Origin: Armadillidium nasatum
Taxonomy: Eukaryota; Arthropoda; Malacostraca; Isopoda; Armadillidiidae
Reading direction: 5' to 3'
Assembly (NCBI GenBank): GCA_009176605.1
Contig: SEYY01002158.1
Span: 20,001 to 44,436 of the forward strand
DNA: 24,436 nucleotides
Each line of letters begins with the position of its first letter. The stretch's first letter is position 1. Position numbers and translations under genes: made by a program. Positions 14,394 through 24,436 of this stretch are shown here, one piece after another. A model generated the notes under the pieces. It made no database searches. It saw only the letters and a program-made list of their open reading frames with translations, and was not told the DNA's origin.

Positions 14394-14477
14394 GCTGCCG
14401 TTGGTCTAGTGGTCTAAAGGCTTGGCATATGAATCAGGAGGAGACTCAAGATCAAGAGTTCGAATCTCGGTCTTGAG
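14394..14477 (+). other. tRNA-like Pol III unit 1, right arm
   Basis: Partner of 3725-3808, with TTGGTCTAGTGG for TTGGCCTAGTGG and GCTGCCG for GCTCCG. Box B GAGTTCGAATCTC and the flanking CTCAAGA/TCTTGAG stem are intact. TTTTT follows at about 14493. Confidence 0.5.
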
Positions 14478-14560
14478 ATATGAAAAATCGAGTTTTTAAG
14501 AGCGTGCGTTGGTTTGTTTGTTTGTTCGGCTTTCAAGTTTTCCAAGTAAGAGAGAAAACG

Positions 14561-14697
14561 TGACGTCAGCAATGCTGGACTGTGATTGGCTGGAAGATTC
14601 CCTTAACAAAAGAAGGTTGTGACGTATCATTCCAATTCCCATTCCAAAATACAAACCGTGACGTCATGACCTTTCAAACATACAAGCTATGACGTCA
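14561..14697. promoter_or_regulatory. CRE (TGACGTCA) cluster, right arm
   Basis: Perfect TGACGTCA at 14561-14568, 14659-14666 and 14690-14697, with ATTGG at about 14585 and the near-site at 14621. All three 8-mers of the left arm are preserved. Confidence 0.55.
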
Positions 14698-14993
14698 TCA
14701 AAGGAACCTTGCAAAATACAACCAAGGACACGCGAAAGCGGCAAAGTCAAAAGAAACCGCAAACCATAAAGGTGAGAAATAGGTGAGAAATAATTAAAAA
14801 ACAAATAAAATAACACCACAAAACAAGATCACATCAAAGATAAGACCGCAAAACAAGATCTCAATTAAGATAAAACCGCAAAAAACACCTCACAAAGGTA
14901 CGTGAAGATAGGAATTTGCAAATTCCTTGCAAATTCCTAGCCTTGTTGCAAATTCCTAGTGCGAATTCCCAACCTTCTTGTGGTGTACATTAC

Positions 14994-14998
<5 letters not shown>

Positions 14999-15038
<40 letters not shown>
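14999..15038. repeat. (TA)n array abutting the right outer tip
   Basis: About 20 TA units immediately outside the right arm. It hides any target duplication on this side. Confidence 0.97.
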
Positions 15039-15040
<2 letters not shown>

Positions 15041-15720
15041 TACAGGCCATTGTACTTAAGTACAACTACATCAGAACTGTTCAAGTACAAATGCAAGTAC
15101 AGGAAATAAGGATTGTGTGTAAGTACAAGTACAAGGACATGGCAGCAAGTCCAAGTACATTACAAATAAGTAGAAATAAGTACAAATAAGTCTTTAACAT
15201 GTAACATTATACTATAGAGATGTTTCCTAAATTCTTAATTATTTATGAAAAAAAATATAGTAAATATAGTAAAATATACAAGAATTTATTTAAGGTAAAT
15301 ATTGAATATAAAGTATTTGAAAATAATTAAGCTTTGATTAATTCTTTAAGTCTTTTTTAATTCTTTATTCTCAAGTGTAAAAATTAAAAGCATAATTCTA
15401 TTTAAATGTTGCAATTCACAAATATTGAGAGTTTCAAAATTTTTGTCAATTAATCAACAACTGTCAAGCGAAAGAATTTTCATGGAATGTTTAGGATTCT
15501 TTTCACAGGAGCAGAAAATCCTAAAATAATCAAACATTACCTCTGACTACTTTGCTAGTATTGGTAACATCTTTTCATGATTTTTCCAATATATCTGATC
15601 ATTCCTTTCTCCAGAAATACAAGGTTGATGGAAATATTTCTTTATTTCAATATTAACATGCTCCCGCATTTGATGGAGATAATTCACCACTTACATTCCA
15701 CCACCACTGCATTGCCCAAG
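15039..15720 (-). pseudogene. Decayed hAT transposon with AGTACA subterminal repeats
   Basis: 15039-15190 has many AAGTACA motifs in mixed spacing, a subterminal pattern common in hAT elements. On the minus strand at about 15665-15420, a broken frame reads YWKNHEKMLPILAK, a stop, then a region in the position of the hAT C-terminal dimerisation motif (S-x-P-x-ER-x-F is degraded here) and another stop. Stop codons and loss of the catalytic region make it dead. Region 15191-15420 between them has nothing else visible. The left boundary may be the TA array. Confidence 0.5.
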
Positions 15721-16002
15721 TAACAAAAATGGTGACTTGCTTTCACAGAAATTTTATGTGAATATTGGAAACTCGAGGTTTGCACTTTGTGATGCTTCCT
15801 CCTTTCCACTCACCACTATTCTGTGGAACTCTTTCCTTCATATGTTTTTCTCATGCATTTAATTTTCCTCTCAAAATATAATAATAAATGATAATAATAA
15901 TTAATTTGGGTTAAGTTTGAGCTTCGATGGATTTCCTTTTATTTTAAGTTTCTGTTTCCTTCTTGAAAGGGACACTGAAAGTCAATCGAGGCAAAGTGTT
16001 CA

Positions 16003-16082
16003 AAAAAAAAAAAAAAAAAAAAAAAGGAGTTAAAATACCTAAACTGTTCAACTACTCTTCTAAAATTTGTAAAACAAACTAC

Positions 16083-16157
<75 letters not shown>

Positions 16158-16235
16158 TTGAAGTTAAACATTTAAAATGAATTTATTTGAACATTATAAG
16201 TTTCTATTAAATTTTAAACAATGATCATGAAAGTA

Positions 16236-16332
<97 letters not shown>

Positions 16333-16445
16333 GTCGTTATATAAGTGAGGGTGCAATTGTTTAACTATAGTCTGAGTCCTGAGACATTGTCTATAATTAA
16401 ATATAAAAAATGATTTTAGAGCGGTTTTTTTTTTTTTTTTTTTTT
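16003..16445. repeat. A tract, two (AAT)n arrays, T tract
   Basis: Poly-A (about 16002-16025), AAT arrays at 16084-16158 and 16237-16332, and poly-T (about 16425-16445). The poly-asparagine ORF across the first array is only a reading of the repeat. I see no gene from 15721 to 16626. Confidence 0.95.
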
Positions 16446-16634
16446 GAGCACAGGAATAATTTTTAAATATGAATAGGATTTATTAAAAAAATTATTCCAA
16501 TGCTTCAAAAACTCCCTCTACTCTAGGTTCATTTTTTTATTCATTAAGACACCATTTTGGATATTATGCTCTTAACCATTGTTTACAAATATATTTTTAC
16601 TAAATATAGTTTAGACACGTACCATTGTCTAGAT

Positions 16635-16991
<357 letters not shown>

Positions 16992-17280
16992 GTCTAGATA
17001 GTTAGTCTGTGGCTCCACGGAGCTCATGCTTAAGGTATGTAATGATGGGAACTAAGGAGTTTTATACAGAATTTCAAACAGGCGAGGGTTCAAGATTTTT
17101 CATCAATAAGAGATCATTGACGTTCATGTAAGAGTAGAATTCAGAATTCCTTTTTTTACAAAATTTTTTGGTAATTTTCCTTCTAATTTAGAGCTTCGAA
17201 TTAGAGAATCATTATGGATAAAAAAAACTACATCCAAATTTAAATAATTAATCCTTTTCAATACAAATATATAAAGAGTG

Positions 17281-17311
17281 ATAATTAAAAAAAAAAAAAA
17301 AAAAAAAAAAG
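17281..17311. repeat. poly-A tract
   Basis: About 24 A residues. The surrounding 17000-17426 shows no gene or other motif. Confidence 0.85.
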
Positions 17312-17423
17312 ACTCAATAGTGAGTTTCTAGCGTACTACTGAAGGCCTCAATTTTTACTCATAATTTAGCCAGTTTATATTTCAGTAAGAAAAATGAATA
17401 TATATAAACATTTTAACTGATTG

Positions 17424-17600
<177 letters not shown>

Positions 17601-17734
17601 GTTCATTGCATGGTTCGAGAGTCTGAGAACACTTTCAACCAGTTTTTTTTCTCTCTTCCCAAGTACGATTGCAGGAATTTTCCTTTGTTCAGTCGACACC
17701 ACCCTGCATCATGAGGAATATGGTGTAGTGTATA

Positions 17735-17745
17735 ATAATAATAAA

Positions 17746-17826
<81 letters not shown>
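17735..17826. repeat. (ATT)n microsatellite
   Basis: About 30 ATT units. Between the two arrays (17601-17734) and from 17827 to 18090 I see no gene, though the latter may hold the decayed 3' end of the pseudogene to its right. Confidence 0.97.
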
Positions 17827-17827
<1 letters not shown>

Positions 17828-18092
17828 TCATTGGAATACGTATTTTATTGAATGATATCTGCCACATGAATTTAGTGAATCTGAGTACCGTAAATACGAA
17901 TTAAACCTCGGTTTGGTTCTATCAGGTCCTGATCAGGTCAATATCCTATGGGCCTTTTTCAAATTAGGACAAAAAAAGTAAGATTTATGTTAATTAAGAA
18001 ACTTTTTCAAGTTTAATGAACACAAACAGTTCAAACTACAGTATAATTACAAAATAACGATAGAAGTTACTCTAAAAAAAATTTGATACTTT

Positions 18093-18960
18093 TACTGCGA
18101 CAACAATCTTCTGTTACAAGACTTTCTAGCGTATTTGTTTGTTGATGGAAGGTCTCTTTTCAAGGACCAGCAGTAATCAGCCATCATGTGGGAATCCTCG
18201 CACCCTTGGTACCACTCCTCCATAATTTTGACATCTTGGTGGAATCTTCCCCACTCTTTATTTGTCATTTACATCATCAAAATTACTTGGAAATTGGTCA
18301 AGATGGATGCTTAAAAAATACATTTTTACGCTCATATTGCAACCTAACTTTGTAATCTCATAAAAGTTCCATTTTAAATTTTTTTATGATTTCTTCGGTT
18401 ATCTGTTCTGTAATTACCTAAAAAGCTTTCTTCCAAGTCCACGAATGAGAATCAGGCATTTTTCTCACTTTCATTCACGACATTACGAAAATTAATCTTT
18501 AAATAATGTACTTATTTGTGATCCGTCGAAAATTCCCCCACTGATTTTTTCATTGCTTAAACTTGGTAATTTTGAAATTGTGTATTTTAGGGATGGAGCG
18601 ATACCAAAATTTTTACCGATACCGATACCGATACCCGATACCTAAAAATATGCCAATACTTGCCGATATCACTACCGATACCGATACTTTACTCCTATAC
18701 AAAATTTTTACCGATACCGATACTGAAAAGCTGATACCGATACCGATACTTAAAAATATGACGATACTTACCGATACCGATACTTCACTCCATCCCTAGT
18801 GTATTTAAAACACTTGCCGTTCGTATCTAAAGCTTTAACGAGGCCCAGTTTGATATGCAGAGGAGTTCAAAGGTCAGTAAGTGATGTTCGTGCCGGCCAG
18901 AACTGTTTGAAATAAAATAACGCTTTGCCTTGGCTCTGCTGTCCATTAAGCAAAGGAAGC
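18093..18960 (-). pseudogene. Dead copy of a repeat-encoded arthropod protein, split by a MITE
   Basis: On the minus strand, pieces in order resemble a protein that recurs as an uncharacterised, transposon-associated product in many arthropod and cnidarian genomes. Upstream of the MITE: TPLHIKLGLVKALDTNGKCF (about 18870-18810). Downstream: SGGIFDGSQISTLFKD (18545-18490), SFLGNYRTDN, GCNMSVKMYFLSIHLDQFPS (about 18345-18285), then EWGRFHQDVKIMEEWYQGCE and MMADYCWSLKRDLPS (18260-18140). Several frame changes and stops separate them. The 211-bp MITE at 18588-18798 sits inside the coding region, and removing it brings the two halves together in the expected order. The function of the family is not known to me. 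Confidence 0.6.
18588..18798. mobile_element. 211-bp CCGATA-rich hAT MITE with perfect 8-bp duplication
   Basis: Ends TAGGGATGGAGCGA and TCACTCCATCCCTA are inverted repeats with one mismatch. GTGTATTT is duplicated exactly on both sides (18580-18587 and 18799-18806). The interior is mostly ACCGAT hexamers with two longer subrepeats around CTTTACTCCTATACAAAATT. No coding capacity. Confidence 0.93.
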
Positions 18961-19348
18961 AGAGATATTTTTATACATTCCTAGTTGTTCTATCAGAAAA
19001 CTAACCATTTTAATAATATTAAAATAGGTTAAAAGTGATGGATGTAAAGATATTTTTAGGGTGTTATATATTTAAATAGACATAATACAACAATACTATA
19101 TATAGCATTAGCTACAAATATCAAGTCTAGATAATAACTTAGTTGTAAATTGTAACTGCAAAGAGACTTTGGGAATAATGGGGGGGAAAAAAACGTTTTT
19201 ATGAATACAAAGAAGGAGGAAGTGTGCTGAGAAATATCAGGACATAACAGAGCAAAACCAAGTGAAAATTCGAACCCAACCTCAAACACACAAATACCTG
19301 TAAGTGTAAAATCTTATTCAAAAGAAAAAATTGAAATTTCTTCCCCAT

Positions 19349-19480
<132 letters not shown>

Positions 19481-19625
19481 ATTCACTGTTATTATATGAT
19501 TTTAACTAACTACGCAGTTACATATAATTCTTTTTCCATTATTTTAGATTCATTTTTCAACAGTATTTTAATGTCAAAAAATGAATAGCATTTGAATGTA
19601 CGAGTATATTTATTATAAGGATGTT

Positions 19626-19731
<106 letters not shown>

Positions 19732-19734
19732 CAT

Positions 19735-21790
19735 CCTGTTAGGTAGAACATGTCAGGTGTTGATCTTGCGAAAGCTTCTCCTCCACAAACTCCATCGTTC
19801 TCCCCCTTAAGACAATCGCCTCCTCCACAGCATCCCTCCATTGTTGATCGTTCATGTCTTTAATTCTTTTCATTTGAAAAAAGGAACGTTCCCGAGAGCA
19901 ATTTGAAGCCGCTAATGATAGTTAAATTCGCAGTGCTAATTCCGTGTTTATAGCAATAGAAATGGTATTGTTGAGCATTATAAACCTTTTTTGGGCACTT
20001 CCAGCTGATGTCATTTCATCGTCATCGCTTATCTGCTGATTCTGCTCTTTATAGCAGCATATAAATTTACGAAATTATTCAGGAAAATCTGAACAATGAT
20101 TCACTGAATAAACAACATGTATTGTAGTAGCAACATAGATATCTTCATTAGACATAGATTCATACTGAGTCAAAACATCAAACCTCTGCAGTACTATAGA
20201 ATATGCCTCAATATGTTTCTGAAGGGCAATTTTTAGTTGATCGATGATGACATAAAAGGTGTTGATTTTAAACTTTTCCTATTCAAACATTCCTTCCTGA
20301 ACGTCTGTAGTATCTTCATGATCACTGTTATTCCTCTTGCGTTTAGGCACTCGTCAACGATACGATTTGTATGTGCTGATGCCACTGCGTGAGCTTGCCT
20401 GTTCCTCATAATAGTCAAACTTCTCTCGGCATTCATCTACGAATTTACCCAAGCTATTCAGCAAACCAACAAGCTAATATTAACTTCGATGGTCGAGCAT
20501 TGAAGCAACTTTACTACAGCAGTTGGAATAAGCTGAAAAATGTCATTCCATAGTTCATATATTAAGGCAACTTCAATGGTGTCCATCTAGTTTGCCGTGC
20601 ACCTGCTTCATTTATTGTATAGCCGTTCTGAGTAGCATCCTCTGAGATCTCCTGGAGAGAAATTTGAAACCGATGCATATACTCCATGAAAACTGCTTTT
20701 GTGGTATCATATCGAGCAGATAACCTGGTATCCGATGGGGGTTTCAGAACTAGGCATTCAAGATTCTCTTTAATATGGTTTAACAACACATGCCAACGAT
20801 GATTTGATGCAACAAAGAATGAATACAAGCTCTCCAGGAATTGAAATAAAAAAAACTGCTTCAACGCAACAATCCACAGCTGACTGTTCGATGAAATTTA
20901 GTCATGATCGTTTTTATTATTGCATTTACCTCGGAGAAAAGGGTTTTGGTATCACGTAGAATAGATTTGGCAAGATTAAAGAATGTAGCATATTTTGCTC
21001 AAGGAATATAATCCATTAAACTGTTCTTGATTTTCAAGATTTGCTGCATGCCATATTTATCAGATATATTATTGGCATTATCTAATTTCAGTTTTCCAAT
21101 TGCAATTTTCAAAGTTGATTCCCTGATCCAGTAACTATTGAAGCAGAGTGTCAGCTGATCCTTTCCTGTGCGATTAGAGATAGGTATGAATGTTAGAAAA
21201 CGCACCATAGGCTGGTGATGCACCATATTGGCGTTGTGCAAAATGATAGCTAACTGATCAGAACGTGTAATATCAGAAGTAGAGTCCACAGAAACTGAGA
21301 AATACAGAGACTTGGCAATCTCATCCTTGATGACAGTGAGAGCTCGTTTACCCATCATAGTTATCAGTTTTTCTCAAATTGTTTTTGACAGGTAAGAGGT
21401 GTGGCCATGTCCACGATTGACACAAGTGAGAATATGTTGAGACAAAAAAGGATCAAACTGCTCAATGAACTCTAAAATGACCAAATAATTGCCTTTGTCT
21501 TTATATCCAACAATTTTATTAATACCTCAAAGAAAATAATTGTTTCAACACAGAGTGACAAAACGTTATTCCAGTAGTTGATCAGCTGTAGCATATTTTA
21601 ATGTAACTGCTCATCAACTCAACTCTCACAACAACAACACTTGCGATGACATAATGTCAAAACTGACTTGATGTGCTTTGAACTGATTTCAAATGCTTCT
21701 ATGTACTGATCCATATTCTTGGCCAGAAAGAAGTTAGTGGTCAGACGAAAACAGTTAATGGAAAGCAGAAAACACAAACTTTGAGTAGCA
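19735..21790 (-). pseudogene. ZMYM1-like hAT transposase pseudogene
   Basis: Pieces in order on the minus strand: YWNNVLSLCVETIIFF (about 21575), GNYLVILEFIEQFDPFLSQH then a stop (21498-21373), 21358-20999 with YFSVSVDSTSDITRSDQLAI (DUF4371/hAT RNase H core, first acidic D), SAVDCCVEAVFF (about 20890), 20864-20562 with SLYSFFVASNHRWHVLLNHI and SDTRLSAR (TRWSARHD in kin), LGKFVDECREKFDYYEEQAS (about 20455-20395), IIDQLKIALQKHIEAY, and the dimerisation motif SNCSRERSF (about 19890). At least five stops or frame changes. This domain order is that of ZMYM1-like transposon-derived proteins, and this copy is dead. It carries a LINE patch at 20916-20979. Confidence 0.75.
20916..20979 (-). repeat. 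64-bp LINE-derived patch inside the hAT pseudogene
   Basis: Matches 24037-24100 at 62 of 64 positions by eye, in the same orientation. That second copy is inside a recognisable LINE reading frame (NLAKSILRDTKTLFSE). In the hAT it replaces the short stretch between the D-containing core and the SAVDCC motif. Confidence 0.8.
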
Positions 21791-22020
21791 AATACACAAG
21801 ACAGTCATGATCAGCTATCCCTCCATTCGGTAAAACCCGTTTGAAGGCACTGGAATTTAAAAACGATTCACACCAAAATACTCATGCTTTGTTTCCGGAT
21901 GGTTGTCTGCCAAGTTTTAAAAATGGGTTACTTCCAGGCTGGTGTAAATTTCGCGTAAATAGTTTGTTATGTCACCAAAAAGCCCAACATCTCACACATA
22001 CACACATATTTATTTATTTA

Positions 22021-23704
<1,684 letters not shown>

Positions 23705-24200
23705 TTCTTTGGTACGAACTGAATGAGTCCACTTTTTCAGCAAGAAGAGAAGATTGAAGTAAAAAGACATAGACGAAATAGTGTACTAAGGCAATGTGCA
23801 AGCTCAGAAGCACAAGTTTGCATAAATAAGTTGGAGGGAGTTTGAAGGATGAGGAATAGCTCCGGAATCGTCTAAAGTAGAGTTAGAGACAAAAGTTTGA
23901 GCGAAGAGTTCAGCTTTATTAGAAGGTAAAAAGGCAGTTGCCCTCAGAAGAAACTAGAGGGAAGGATAAAGAATGAAAGCTAGAGTTGACATTTTTTGCA
24001 AAATGCCAGAAAGGGTGAGGAAAAGGAACCAGAAAGATTATTGCATTTTCCTCGGAGAAAAGGGTTTTGGTATCACGTAAAATAGATTTGGCAAGATTAA
24101 GGAGTGAAATATAAGTTGCATGATTTTCTGGATTTTGAAGACGATGGTAATCCCTGAATGCAGCATCCCTGCGGTGGATAGGACGAGAACAAGTAGAGTT
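23705..24200 (-). pseudogene. jockey/CR1-type LINE fragment, linker to early RT
   Basis: Minus strand in order: RDAAFRDYHRLQNPENHATY (about 24165-24105), NLAKSILRDTKTLFSE, PFWHFAKNVNSS (about 24020-23990), and the RT-start region CASELAHCLSTLFRLCL then SGLIQFVPKKW (about 23830-23705). These match the linker between endonuclease and reverse transcriptase of LINEs abundant in decapod crustaceans and other arthropods. Several stops and frame changes. It is cut on the left by the mariner end and on the right near the CCGATA MITE. Confidence 0.75.
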
Positions 24201-24205
24201 AAAAC

Positions 24206-24436
24206 TAGGGATGGAGCGATACCAAAATTTTTACCGATACCGATACCGATACCGATACCTAAAAATTCCCCGAAGCCGATACCCGATACCTGAAAATATG
24301 CCGATACTTGCCGATACTACTACCGATACCGATACTTTACTCCTATACAAATTTTTTTGCCGATACCGATACTGAAAAGGCAAATACCGATACCGATACC
24401 GATACCGATACCAAAATATGCAATACTTGCCGATAC
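24206..24436. mobile_element. Second CCGATA-rich hAT MITE, cut by window end
   Basis: Starts with the same TAGGGATGGAGCGATACC as the copy at 18588 and follows it through CTTTACTCCTATACAAA with extra hexamers, so it is already longer than 211 bp when the window ends. The preceding 8 bases (GTTAAAAC) would be the left target duplication. Confidence 0.9.

Noticed and set aside
15963..16175. Poly-Lys/poly-Asn ORF
   Set aside because: It is a reading of the poly-A and AAT tracts.
18563..18799. 78-codon ORF of repeating Asp-Thr and Tyr-Arg residues
   Set aside because: It is the reading of the CCGATA hexamers in the MITE.

Overview
Organism and character. This is eukaryotic, almost certainly animal DNA: it has GT-AG introns, non-LTR, hAT and mariner transposon remnants, and a host gene of the Mpv17 family. 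The jockey/CR1-type LINE fragment at the right end and the extreme microsatellite load (about 3.5 kb of TA arrays plus AAT, AG, A and T tracts in 24.4 kb) fit an arthropod, and I would guess a decapod crustacean. That taxonomic guess is inference.

Left part (1-3184). Three short exons of an Mpv17-like membrane protein (67-183, 1421-1518, 3131-3175) are joined by phase-compatible GT-AG introns. Intron 1 carries six copies of a 133-bp tandem repeat. Exon 2 is squeezed between two TA arrays. Intron 2 holds a GC-rich island with hairpins, a tRNA-derived SINE-like unit and more TA arrays.

Central part (3185-14998). An 11.8-kb structure is bounded by two inverted arms of about 2.8 kb (3185-5945 and 12207-14998) that look near-identical in the stretches compared. 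It begins about 10 bp after the last recognisable host exon. Each arm has an outer segment with three perfect CRE palindromes and a CCAAT box, then three outward-pointing tRNA-like Pol III modules separated by TA arrays, then about 1 kb of unique sequence. The 6.2-kb core carries a truncated P-loop packaging-type ATPase (minus strand), a previously unannotated three-exon small basic gene (minus strand, 108 codons, phases consistent), and a divergently oriented orphan gene of one or two exons plus a frame change (plus strand). The rest of the core is non-coding: TA, AG and A tracts and a perfect 22-bp hairpin. The whole looks like an integrated virus-like or Polinton-like element, internally reduced, and is the most interesting object here.

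Right part (14999-24436). This is a graveyard of transposons: a decayed hAT with AGTACA subterminal repeats, a 357-bp hAT MITE with perfect 8-bp target duplications, a dead copy of a widespread arthropod repeat-encoded protein interrupted by a 211-bp CCGATA-rich hAT MITE (also with perfect 8-bp duplications), a ZMYM1-like hAT pseudogene carrying a 64-bp patch of LINE sequence, a DD41D (rosa-type) mariner with one frame break, the matching LINE fragment, and a second CCGATA MITE cut by the window end.
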